From assembly GCA_900312665.1 (NCBI GenBank), contig ONZQ02000012.1:66540-130539 (forward strand): 64,000 bases of DNA, read 5' to 3'. The notes under the pieces are model-generated. The model made no database searches, was not told the origin of the DNA, and saw only the letters and a list, made by a program, of their open reading frames with translations. Source of the DNA: Cephalotrichum gorgonifer. Lineage: Eukaryota; Ascomycota; Sordariomycetes; Microascales; Microascaceae. The first letter of the stretch is position 1. Each line of letters begins with the position of its first letter. This document shows, in pieces, positions 56,108 through 64,000 of the stretch. The position numbers and the translations under genes were made by a program.

Positions 56108-58002
56108 TTATGCTGGCTTCCTCCCGTATGCGAGATGTCTGGTGCAGCGTCGGTGTTGTTAGCATTCCCAATATTCACCGGTAGCCCGTTGCTGGGGAGG
56201 GGAGATGCCGGGGTGGGAGGAAACGGGGGCCCTAGCCAAAGCCAAGAGACAGAGAGAGAGAGAGAGAGCAATCAAAACCAAAGGGGAAAACTCACAGGAC
56301 AAAGTACGGCATCAGGCTGCTCTTCCTCAGGGCCTTCTTCATAGTCGTCACCAACTCGTGAACCTCGTGGTACTCCCACCCCATGACCTCCTTCAGCAGG
56401 TACAGCGCGAACCCCTCCAGCGAGCTGTCGAGGAACTCGAACGTGAACAGGCCCATCTGCTTCATCCTCCTGTCCTGCGGCCACGCTCCGATTGGCACCT
56501 TCCACGTCCTGTGCACGACGTCCACGAAGCCCGTCTCGGTCATGAGCTCTCTCATCTTCCCGCCGTGCGCGGGGCACTCGAAGCCCCTCCCGTTGGCGGC
56601 GCTGGCCTCAAAGAGGACCTCGCTCCACCGCGTGTACACGTGGTCGGGCCCCACGAGGCCCGTGTCGCTCCGCGTCTGGATGTCGTAGTCGCAGTGCTCG
56701 AAGTAGCCGCCGGGCTTGAGGCGCGAGAAGGCCTGCGAGTAGAGCTTGCCCCAGTCGTCGATGCAACCCGTGAGGTGGCGCACGTGGACGAAGTCGAAGT
56801 AGTCGGGCCTCCAGCCCCAGTCTAGCTGGGCGTCCTCGATGAGGAAGCGGCAGTTTGGGGGAACCCAGCTGGGCTGGATGGGGGAGATGTCGGTACCGAT
56901 TACCTCGGCGGACGGAAGGGCGTCGGCTAAATCTCTGAGGGGCTGTTAGGGTGTTGGGTGGGAGACGGGGGGGGGGGGTCGGGTCGGGACTTACATCGCC
57001 CAGATTCCTGTCCCCGTTCCGACGTCGAGGATTCTCTGCGGCCTTGTTAGTCTGATTCTCTCCCCGGGCTCACAAAGGGCATCCGCTTACCTGGGGGCTG
57101 GGCCCTATGGGTGCCAGGTACAGTTTGTCGTCCAGTAGTAGGGTCATCCAATGATGGCTGAAAGAAGTCCCATCTTTGTCAATGCCTTGTCCCAGGATTT
57201 CAACCGGGGGGGGGGTAGAAGGGGGGGGGGGGGGGGTAGATGGGGACTCGGCCTACGTTAGGTCTAACCCCTCTATCTGCTGCGGATCATTCGGTCCCCT
57301 AGAGCCTCGTTAGCAGGAAGCCCTCATCTAGCCTATACGAGCCAATGCATGGCCATGGTTGGTTAGCCGCTCTCGGACTTACCAATAGGTCGTCGAGGAC
57401 GACTGCTGGTACGTCCGCCCGTGGAGATGTCTATACTCCATAATGCTGTCGGACAGCGACGCCGTAGACCTCAAGGTGCTACAAGTCCCATGGTCAGTAA
57501 CCAGTCCTTCGAGTCCGCCTGTTCGACAGGGCGGCGCCGAGAGTGGGAAAACGGGAATTACCTCTGTTCATCAAAGGCAGAATCTATGTCGTCCTCATCT
57601 CGGTCCACAAGCTCCGGGTCCTAGGGTTCACATTAGTCGAGTTCGAGAACCGGGTGCCATAACAAATAACAGCGGGTAGTCGTTGGGACTGCGGGCGCCG
57701 GACGGGGTTTCTCCCGATCCCATACGGCGTGTCTAGTGTGGAGAGCCAAGACAAGAGTAACCTCGTTTTCACAATTCGTGTGTTCTCACACCCGATCTGA
57801 CGGAGAGCACACACGTCCTCTCCCCTCTCTCTCTTTCTCCCCCCCCCTTTCCCTTATCTCCCTCTCTCTCACACTCTCGGCACTCTCCCCGGAATAGGCC
57901 GCCACGAGGTCCCAGAAAGAGAAGAAATACGTGAGTACGTGTACATACCCATGGAATCGCATCTTGAATCGCCGTGTCCTCATTCATGTCGAACTGTTCC
58001 AT
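56108..58002 (-). CDS. LaeA-like SAM-dependent methyltransferase
   Basis: Model of 342 aa in eight exons: 58002-57949, 57620-57562, 57478-57383, 57298-57257, 57157-57091, 57035-56995, 56934-56296, 56138-56108. All phases agree, and the joined sequence reads like a full-length member of the LaeA/Umta-like group. An acidic N-terminus (DPELVDRDEDDIDSAFDEQ) leads to SIMEYRHLHGRTYQ and, through a 42-base micro-exon, GPNDPQQIEGLDLT. Then come HHWMTLLLDDKLYLAPIG, motif I LDVGTGTGIWA (about 109-119), VIGTDISPIQPSWVPPNC, DYFDFVHVRHLTGCIDDW and LKPGGYFEHCDYD. The last exon supplies HLAYGRKPA. Some relatives regulate secondary metabolism, but most have unknown substrates, and no metabolite genes are adjacent. 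The first exon is the least certain part. Confidence 0.88.
56251..56268. repeat. (GA)n microsatellite in the last intron of the methyltransferase
   Basis: Nine GA/AG units; on the gene strand this is a CT tract within the 157-base last intron. Confidence 0.8.
57206..57236. repeat. Two poly-G tracts in a methyltransferase intron
   Basis: G10 and G16 runs separated by TAGAA, read as C tracts on the gene strand, in the 99-base intron between the micro-exon and exon five. Confidence 0.8.
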
Positions 58003-58207
58003 GCCCTTTGGCGGGGAAACTGAGATATTGGAGGGCGGACACCGAAAAAGAGGACTGTCGTTCGTTTTTTTTCTTCAACGGATGACAAAAAAAGGATGTA
58101 CTCGTATCCGAGAGCGCGGGAGAGAAGCGAGCGGTAAATGGGGGCGCTCGGGACGGGAGGAGCGAGAGTGCGCGCGGCGTCGGCGGCGGCGTCGGAGGGT
58201 CCTTGGG

Positions 58208-58250
58208 TTGTAGTACAAGTAGTACAAGTACAAGTATGGGTACGGGTACG
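58208..58250. repeat. TAC-rich imperfect repeat
   Basis: gtagtacaagtagtacaag, then tacaagtatgggtacggg: the same word family as the clusters near 15.1 and 52.6-53.3 kb, about 200 bases upstream of the methyltransferase start. Confidence 0.6.
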
Positions 58251-59471
58251 ACGTATTAATAGAGGAGGCGAGCGAGGATCCACCTGTGCGCTGGGGGGAT
58301 GGATAGTAGTAATAGCGGATGGTTTATTCTTGAGTAGGCTAAGGCGTGAGGTAGTACTTGTATGCACACTAGGGTAGGGAAGGGGAGTGGGGAGAGAGTT
58401 GAGGTGCGCTTGCAAATCTACGATGCGGAGAGATGTACTAGTATGTATGTATATAGCATTATTATTAGTGGGCACGGGAATCGGAAGGGGAAATAGCATG
58501 GAACTAATACATCGGAGCACGCCTTCTTTAGGTCGAACCGAAGAGGTGGAGGGCGGCGGGCGGCGGGGGTGGGAGACACCAAGCAAACAAAGATAAAACA
58601 GGAAAGAGGGCTCGGTTCTCGCGAACTCGGCCGTCGGATGGAAGGAGCCTCCGGCACATGTATATGGAAAAGGGTGGTGGGACGAATTTAATTTGAACTT
58701 TTTCTAACTACATGTATGTGCATGTATGGAGGTGGCGAGCGAGCAGAGGTAATTAGAACGTACGTAGAACGTGGTGCGAACAGTTTCGGGCGACCCAGGA
58801 GCTCGGGTGAAGAAAACAAGCCATGATGTGACAGGTCACCCCGAAGGAGCTGAACCTCGTGCATCTGTGCTGTCCGCTCCTTCCCTTCCTGTGGGGCAGG
58901 CAGCCACCGCCATAAAAAAAAAAGAAACGCACCAAAATTTAGCGAGTAGTGAGAGGCGGCGAGACGAAGGGGAAGCGAACATGGAAAGAGCAAAGGACCC
59001 GGGCATGAGGGAGGAAAGGGGGTGGGTGGGTCCCTGTTAATCTGCCCTCGTGGTACCTCTACGGAGAAATTCCTCGCGTACCGAACCGTACCTATTAACC
59101 CCTCGTCCTCCACGTCAAAAGGTTAATATTCGAGGGCAAACCAGGTCCAAGGTGGTGGTTGGTCGTTTGATTTCCGAGGTACCCCGTACCCGGGTACCAT
59201 GTCTAGCTAGTATCCGTACTATGGACATAGTATCCAAAGCGTCGGGATGCAGCTACACCGACCAAAAGGGTAACAATGGTTGGGCCCTTCCATGCTCCAT
59301 GGCGTGAATACACTTGTACTCTGGAACACGCCACTAGGTACAGCAAGCCACCTACATATTATTAATAACAATGCTTTTGTGCTCCCCGCCCGTGACCACT
59401 TGTAGAAGCTCCATTGGCCTCGAACGAGAAGGGGGGCCGTTCGCATACTACGCTGCAGAGGAGACGAGACC

Positions 59472-59496
59472 CAAGCACAAGCACAAGCACAAGCAC
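59472..59496. repeat. (CAAGCA)4 hexanucleotide repeat
   Basis: Four tandem caagca units in the long intergenic region. Confidence 0.8.
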
Positions 59497-60565
59497 TCCC
59501 CCCCTTTCCCCCCCACCTCCCCAGTAAACATTTGCCATTTTATCCCATTTCCTGTCCCTCAGATGCCACCTGCTTGGGATCCGGGACTCGGCTAATTGAG
59601 CGTACCCGGCCGTCTGGATCAGACATTGAACAAAGCAAGTGTTCCCACCGATTGACACATCATTCCCGCAGCCGCAGACTCGGGTCCGCCAAGGAAGCTA
59701 GGTAGGTAGGTCATAGCCGTCAGCTCCGCGGAGGGGGGCGGACTGAGCTCAAGCCAAAAGTGTGTCGGCGAAAACCTTTGTCCGTGTCGTGAACCAATCA
59801 CCCACCCCCCTTCGATTCACAAGGATGGTGGATGGGGAAGAAGGGGCTTCCCGCAGGAGGAAAGTGATCAACATGGCCGATCACTCCTCACCGAGAGTCT
59901 GTCTCCCCTGCTCCCCAGAGCTACATATTAACAACTCTGTTCTCATCCTCTGTCTCTCTACAAGGACTTGTGCTCGAGGGAGATTAGATCTTCATGGACA
60001 AACACGCTTGGTGTTTTCAGTTTCGGGGGGGGGGTTAAGTGGCTCCCATCATGGACGCGTAAAGAACTATCGGGGTGCCAGCCCCAAGAGAAGCCAGACA
60101 AAACCCACCCTTCCCGCAAGATCTACTTCCACTCCTATTCTACTCTCTACGTTTCAATTGAGCTTCTGCTCCTCTGTACATCCTACCTACACCGAAGTGG
60201 GGTATTTGTCGTCTCCCTTAACTATTCCCGAACCATCAGATCGGATGCTGGGGGGGTGGCGGTGATGAGGGTCAAACTCCAAGTGGCTGTCAACAGTCCG
60301 GTGTACATGAAGACATGCAATTGCTGAATTTGCATTGGTGACAACTATCCTGGCAGTGGATGGGTGACGTCCACCATGTACAAGCCTTAGCAGAACGAGT
60401 ATCAATGTGCCTCTTTCGAATCATGGGACTGGTTTGCCCAACAAGTAACAGACAAGTCCCTACATGCAGTGTTGGGAGAGGCCATCGTCATCATCCTTCC
60501 ACCCCGAGCTTTGGCTGCCCCGGCGTCATACGAGCAGGTACGAGCACCTGCCATTATGCATTAAA

Positions 60566-60585
60566 CGGTTCGGTTCGGTTCGGTT
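60566..60585. repeat. (CGGTT)4 pentanucleotide repeat
   Basis: Four perfect cggtt units in the long intergenic region. Confidence 0.8.
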
Positions 60586-61810
60586 TCGTGCCCGTGACTT
60601 AACCGTGTAGTCGTCAAAGACAAGACGGACACATTCGTCCCGTTCTGTCTTGTGACTCGCCCCACTCAACTCCCACCCGCAATTCGGATACCCATCTGCC
60701 GCCCTCGCCTCTCACACTGACCAAGCCAAGCCAACCTAACCCACCCCGCACAATGCCTCCCGCTCCACGCTTGCGAGAACTCTTTCCTCTCCTACGTCCA
60801 CAACATCTAGCTGCGGGGTCGCTAGCCTGCTAATATTGCTCTGCCCTGTACATAACTGAGCAACATTACATGCTGGTGCTGGTGCCACCATGTGTAGAAA
60901 AGCACTTTCTTTCTACCATCACTTGCCCCCTAAGATCATTATTACTTGTGCGACATAGCCATCCGAATGCCAATCTCCGTCTCCATCTCCGTCATCCGAA
61001 TCAACATCCACTCCGCCCCGGTTACCCCAATAATCCACCCGTGGCCGACCACTAATCTGCAACACCGCCTTCCTAACTCAAGCAGGGCTCCCCGTTTTCT
61101 TCCCACAAACAGCTTACCAACATGGCCCATATATATCAGTCAACATGGCGAAGGCAAGGGAGACACACAGAGACACACAGAGAGGGACGAATTGGATTCT
61201 TTACACGCTCAATAATCGATTATACGTACATCTCGGGTCGTAGGCTAATCTCAGAACTCCAGGAACCCAGCATTTAGGATCCCAGCCAACTCTTGACGCC
61301 ATATGCCCGCGCCTGCGCCCCACGCCAACTTCTCCGCCTCAAGCCAGGCGACCACACCACTGGCAACCGCCGCATCGAGTCAACCAATACCTGCACTCGT
61401 CAGTGCGTCAAGGGATGAACGATTGGGGTTTGGGTATCCTTGCTTTCCAACTCTGGCGTAGCACCCTACGACAAGTGTCAAAGGTCCTGACACGACGATA
61501 TTCCCATCGCCAGCGTCGTTGCTTGGGTCGAGGCTTAAAACACCTTGCCCGAGTGCCATCCACGGGCCCCCTCCCGAGACCGACACACCCCGGTGGGCTG
61601 CACGCCCGGCGACTGACAGGGTGGGACACGCCCCTCCCCTTGCCCCCTTTCCTCAAGAATGAGGATGCTCTTACGGCAAAAGAGCCCAAAACTGCACGGC
61701 CGACGACTCAAGCTGGGGGGAAGCCATCCCAAAACGACAACCAAAAAAATAAGCAACGCTCTACCAAAACGCCAACCCCGCCGCCTCCCTTGCAAAGGGC
61801 CTGCCCTCCC

Positions 61811-64000
61811 TCACTCCTCCTCCGAGTCTGACGACTCATCGCTGCTCTCCTCCTGCACACCCGGCGAGGTGGCCGCGTTGATGGATTCGTTAGCCGCCCT
61901 CGGTGAACCGACCTGACCGCTGCGTTCGCTTTTGCGGAATTGCTCCTGGATTCGCGTGAGACGATTGATCCGTTCTTCCTGTTCACGCGCATTCATGGGC
62001 TTGTTCTTCTTCCTCTGCTTCGTTATACCACTCCGTTCCGCCACCGGGCTGTCGTCCTCCTCCCCACCCGCCGCGTTGCCTTCACCGCGCCCGAACCCTG
62101 GGATTACTCGCGAGCAGAGATCCCACAGCTTCTGGATTGCAACAGGGCTTAGCTGCTCCATATCCAGTTCCAGCTCGCCAGAGTCGTTCTCCTGTTCAAC
62201 CCCCGGAAACGTTAGCAACAATGATACCATGGGGGGGACCGCATCACCATCCTGCGCGCGGCATATATCTTCCTTTCAACACTTACCAGCTGCCCCGTAT
62301 CCTCCTTAATGATATAGATAGCATTGTCGATGCTGGGGAACGCCGGGTCGCTGAGGGCACCCGCGATGATGTTGCGCTCCGTCGGCCCAAGTACGCGTTC
62401 CTTCTTGGGAGCCTTCTTCGCGCCACCGGCTTTCTTCGCGCCGGGTGCTCCAGCCTTTCTCCCGCCGGCGCCGCCTCCGCCGCCGCTCTTCCCCTTGACC
62501 GGTTTACCCGACTTCGCCTTCGCCGGCTTCTCTGTCTTGAGCGAGGCGAGCTTCTGCTTCTCCGCTAGCAGACTCTGCTGGACAGTAGACAGCACGGTAG
62601 ATTGGAGCTTGATGAGCGCCTCGTTCGGGTGGTCCTCCATGTACAGGTTGTTAAGCTTCGCCGTCTCCTCCTGGAGCTTCTCCTGCAGCGCCGTGATGGT
62701 GTTCATCAGCATAGCCGTGTTACCACCGCTGACCGCCACCTCGACCTCGGCCTCCGACTCATCCTCGCTACCCTCCGAGTCCACCGACGCCGGCTTACTA
62801 GCAGCATGCTTGGCGAGCCACTGGTCCTTCTTGTTCCACTCCGACTGGAAGAGGGACTTGAGCCTCCTCCCCAGGTCATGGACCACCGTGTCCGCCGGAT
62901 TGAACTTGAAGCAGTTATTGAACATGAGGTCCATGTCGGCGTAGAACTGCTTGGCTATGCTGTACCCGCCAGTGTCTAGCTTGCGCCGGATGGTGCTCAG
63001 GTCCATCGGCTTCTTTATTACGCTGAAGTAGGTGGGGATGCCTAGCGCAACGGGATCGACGGGGTCGAGGAAGGCAGAGTTGATGCCGAAGTGTTTCGGG
63101 TCCATCACCGTCCGGAGCACCTCATTACAGAACTGGAGTTCCGGCTTGACGCCCCTCTTCCCGGCCGCCTTGCTAGAGTAGTCGATATCCTTGGACCTGG
63201 GCGGGTGGATGGCACGTTTCGGCCGGTCGCCATCCATGTTGGAAGACGCCCTCCGTATCTGGGGCACACCTCCGGGCGGGACGGCGAAAGTCTGCGAGTC
63301 ATTGCCGTTGTCAGTGGGACTGCCGGCCGCGCTGGGCACCTTCCGGTGGGGCTGGGGCTGCTTTGGCTTCTGGCCGGTGCGCTCCCGGTCTCCCGCGGGT
63401 GGGGAGCCGGCAGGCTGGCGGGGGGGTGGCGCCCGCTGCTCGTGATGACGGGGAGGCATCTGCTTGGTCTTCGACTTGGGAGGCTCTTCATCGGGCACTA
63501 CCAGGCACTTGGTCCACACGTTCTCGACAACATTGAGGCCGGCGAGGGTGATGGGGTTCGTTTCCCCGTTGAACGCCACAGCATTCAAGTACAGCAGCGA
63601 CAGCTTCCTCTTGAAGTCACCCAGGGTCTTGTATCTGTGGTCGCGTAGTCCGCGTTCCAACTCGCCCAGATCAACAGGCTCGCTAACCTTCTCGCGGTAA
63701 CTAATCGCAAGATGAGGGTACGTCTTGATGACTGCATCCTTGAAGTGTTTGCCGTCCTTCGTCTTCTTCACCCCGCTCAGAACGTGCCGGAATTCCTTCA
63801 CCCGGTAATCGGTGATGGGCATGGCTTCCAGGCTCTTGTTGTTCCAGTTCTCAATACCGCTCAGCCCCTTTGATTTCTTAGCGTCGAGAGGCATGGTCGA
63901 GACTTGGACCACGTCTTCTTTCGGCTCCGTCTTTGCCCGCTTGGCAGAGGGCTCCTCAGCCGCGTCGTCCTCGCGCTCTCGGGCAACCTTGGCGGGCGCG
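61811..64000 (-). CDS. BDF1: BET-family bromodomain protein Bdf1 (5' partial)
   Basis: Chromatin reader that binds acetylated histone tails and links them to transcription initiation. Exons 63999-62287 (open to the window edge) and 62191-61811 give the C-terminal 697 aa; the start codon lies outside. Intron 62192-62286 has GTAAGT ... AACAG. A first bromodomain (KEFRHVLSGVKKTKDGKHF ... YLNAVAFNGETNPI) is diverged. The second is canonical: FLDPVDPVALGIPTYFSVIK, PMDLSTIRRKL and FNNCFKFNPADTVVHDLG. A coiled coil (ITALQEKLQEETAKLNNL) and a Lys/Gly/Ala-rich linker follow. The ET-like domain runs from GPTERNIIAGALSDP to LSPVAIQKLWDLCSRVIPGF, across the intron. A Ser/Glu-rich acidic tail ends the protein. 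Confidence 0.93.

Larger units (their letters stand above)
58003..61810. other. Long intergenic region between LaeA-like gene and BDF1
   Basis: 3.8 kb upstream of the methyltransferase and downstream of BDF1. I see microsatellites, including (CAAGCA)4 at 59472-59496, (CGGTT)4 at 60566-60585 and gtacaagta words at 58208-58250. There is also a near-palindrome ggtaccccgtacccgggtac at about 59179. No gene is supported. Confidence 0.55.

Noticed and set aside
60753..60833. Short ATG frame of 26 codons (MPPAPRLRELFPLLRPQ...) in good start context
   Set aside because: It looks a little like the first exon of a small mitochondrial protein, but no acceptable donor site or continuing exon could be found.
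1..64000. CRISPR arrays, bacterial operons, transposons with terminal repeats, secondary-metabolite core enzymes
   Set aside because: Searched for by eye; no regularly spaced direct repeats, transposase or reverse-transcriptase motifs, or polyketide/peptide synthase domains were seen.

Overview
The window looks like a gene-rich euchromatic scaffold piece from a filamentous ascomycete (Pezizomycotina, most probably Sordariomycetes). The support is short introns (about 55-330 nt, GTRNGT ... CTRAC ... YAG), a White Collar-1 type blue-light receptor, Zn2Cys6/fungal-MHR transcription-factor architecture, a chitin synthase activator with a CAAX box, a LaeA-like methyltransferase, and GC-rich third codon positions. 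Two 20-N scaffold gaps are present. I found no transposon, CRISPR array, prophage-like or bacterial feature and no tRNA or rRNA that I can support.

Layout. 1-2107: 3' part of a WC-1 photoreceptor/GATA factor (+). 3603-4847: NYN/PIN-like putative ribonuclease (+). 5657-10397: UDP-glucose:glycoprotein glucosyltransferase ending in KDEL (+). 11265-14188: Sel1-repeat chitin synthase activator of the Skt5/Chs4 type (-). 16739-17682: proteasome lid subunit Rpn12 (+). 18344-22416: coatomer alpha (-). 23084-25569: Rad54 (-). 26232-26513 and 26596-27525: a small membrane-protein ORF and a mitochondrial carrier, 82 nt apart (+). 27921-28852: SAM methyltransferase (+). 30112-31779: MCT-type MFS transporter (+). 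31967-33041: EI24/Rrt8-like membrane protein (-). 34741-37873: Zn2Cys6 transcription factor (+). 40149-41058: CE4 polysaccharide (chitin) deacetylase (+). 41406-42755: COG5 (-). 43743-45460: DUF2434 seven-TM protein (+). 46895-48215: App1-like phosphatidate phosphatase (+). 48762-50249: Btn1/CLN3 (+). 53456-55068: type II membrane protein of unknown function (+). 56108-58002: eight-exon LaeA-like methyltransferase (-). 61811-64000: BET protein Bdf1, 5' end outside the window (-). Long intergenic stretches (up to 3.8 kb) carry microsatellites and a recurrent TACGAGTA/TACTCGTA word but no convincing genes.

The gene set is mostly housekeeping. One theme recurs: ER quality control (UGGT), COPI and COG vesicle traffic, a chitin synthase activator, a chitin deacetylase and several endomembrane proteins are interspersed, so much of the window serves the secretory pathway and cell wall. 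I see no evidence that they form a co-regulated cluster.

Exon structures were derived by hand from splice signals, reading phase and family knowledge. The most interesting details are a Rad54 start codon apparently split AT|G by an intron, a CAAX box split by the last intron of the chitin synthase activator, a possible stop-containing retained intron at the end of WC-1, and a receptor-like seven-TM DUF2434 protein with a PPSY motif. I did not find a clearly new multi-gene system.
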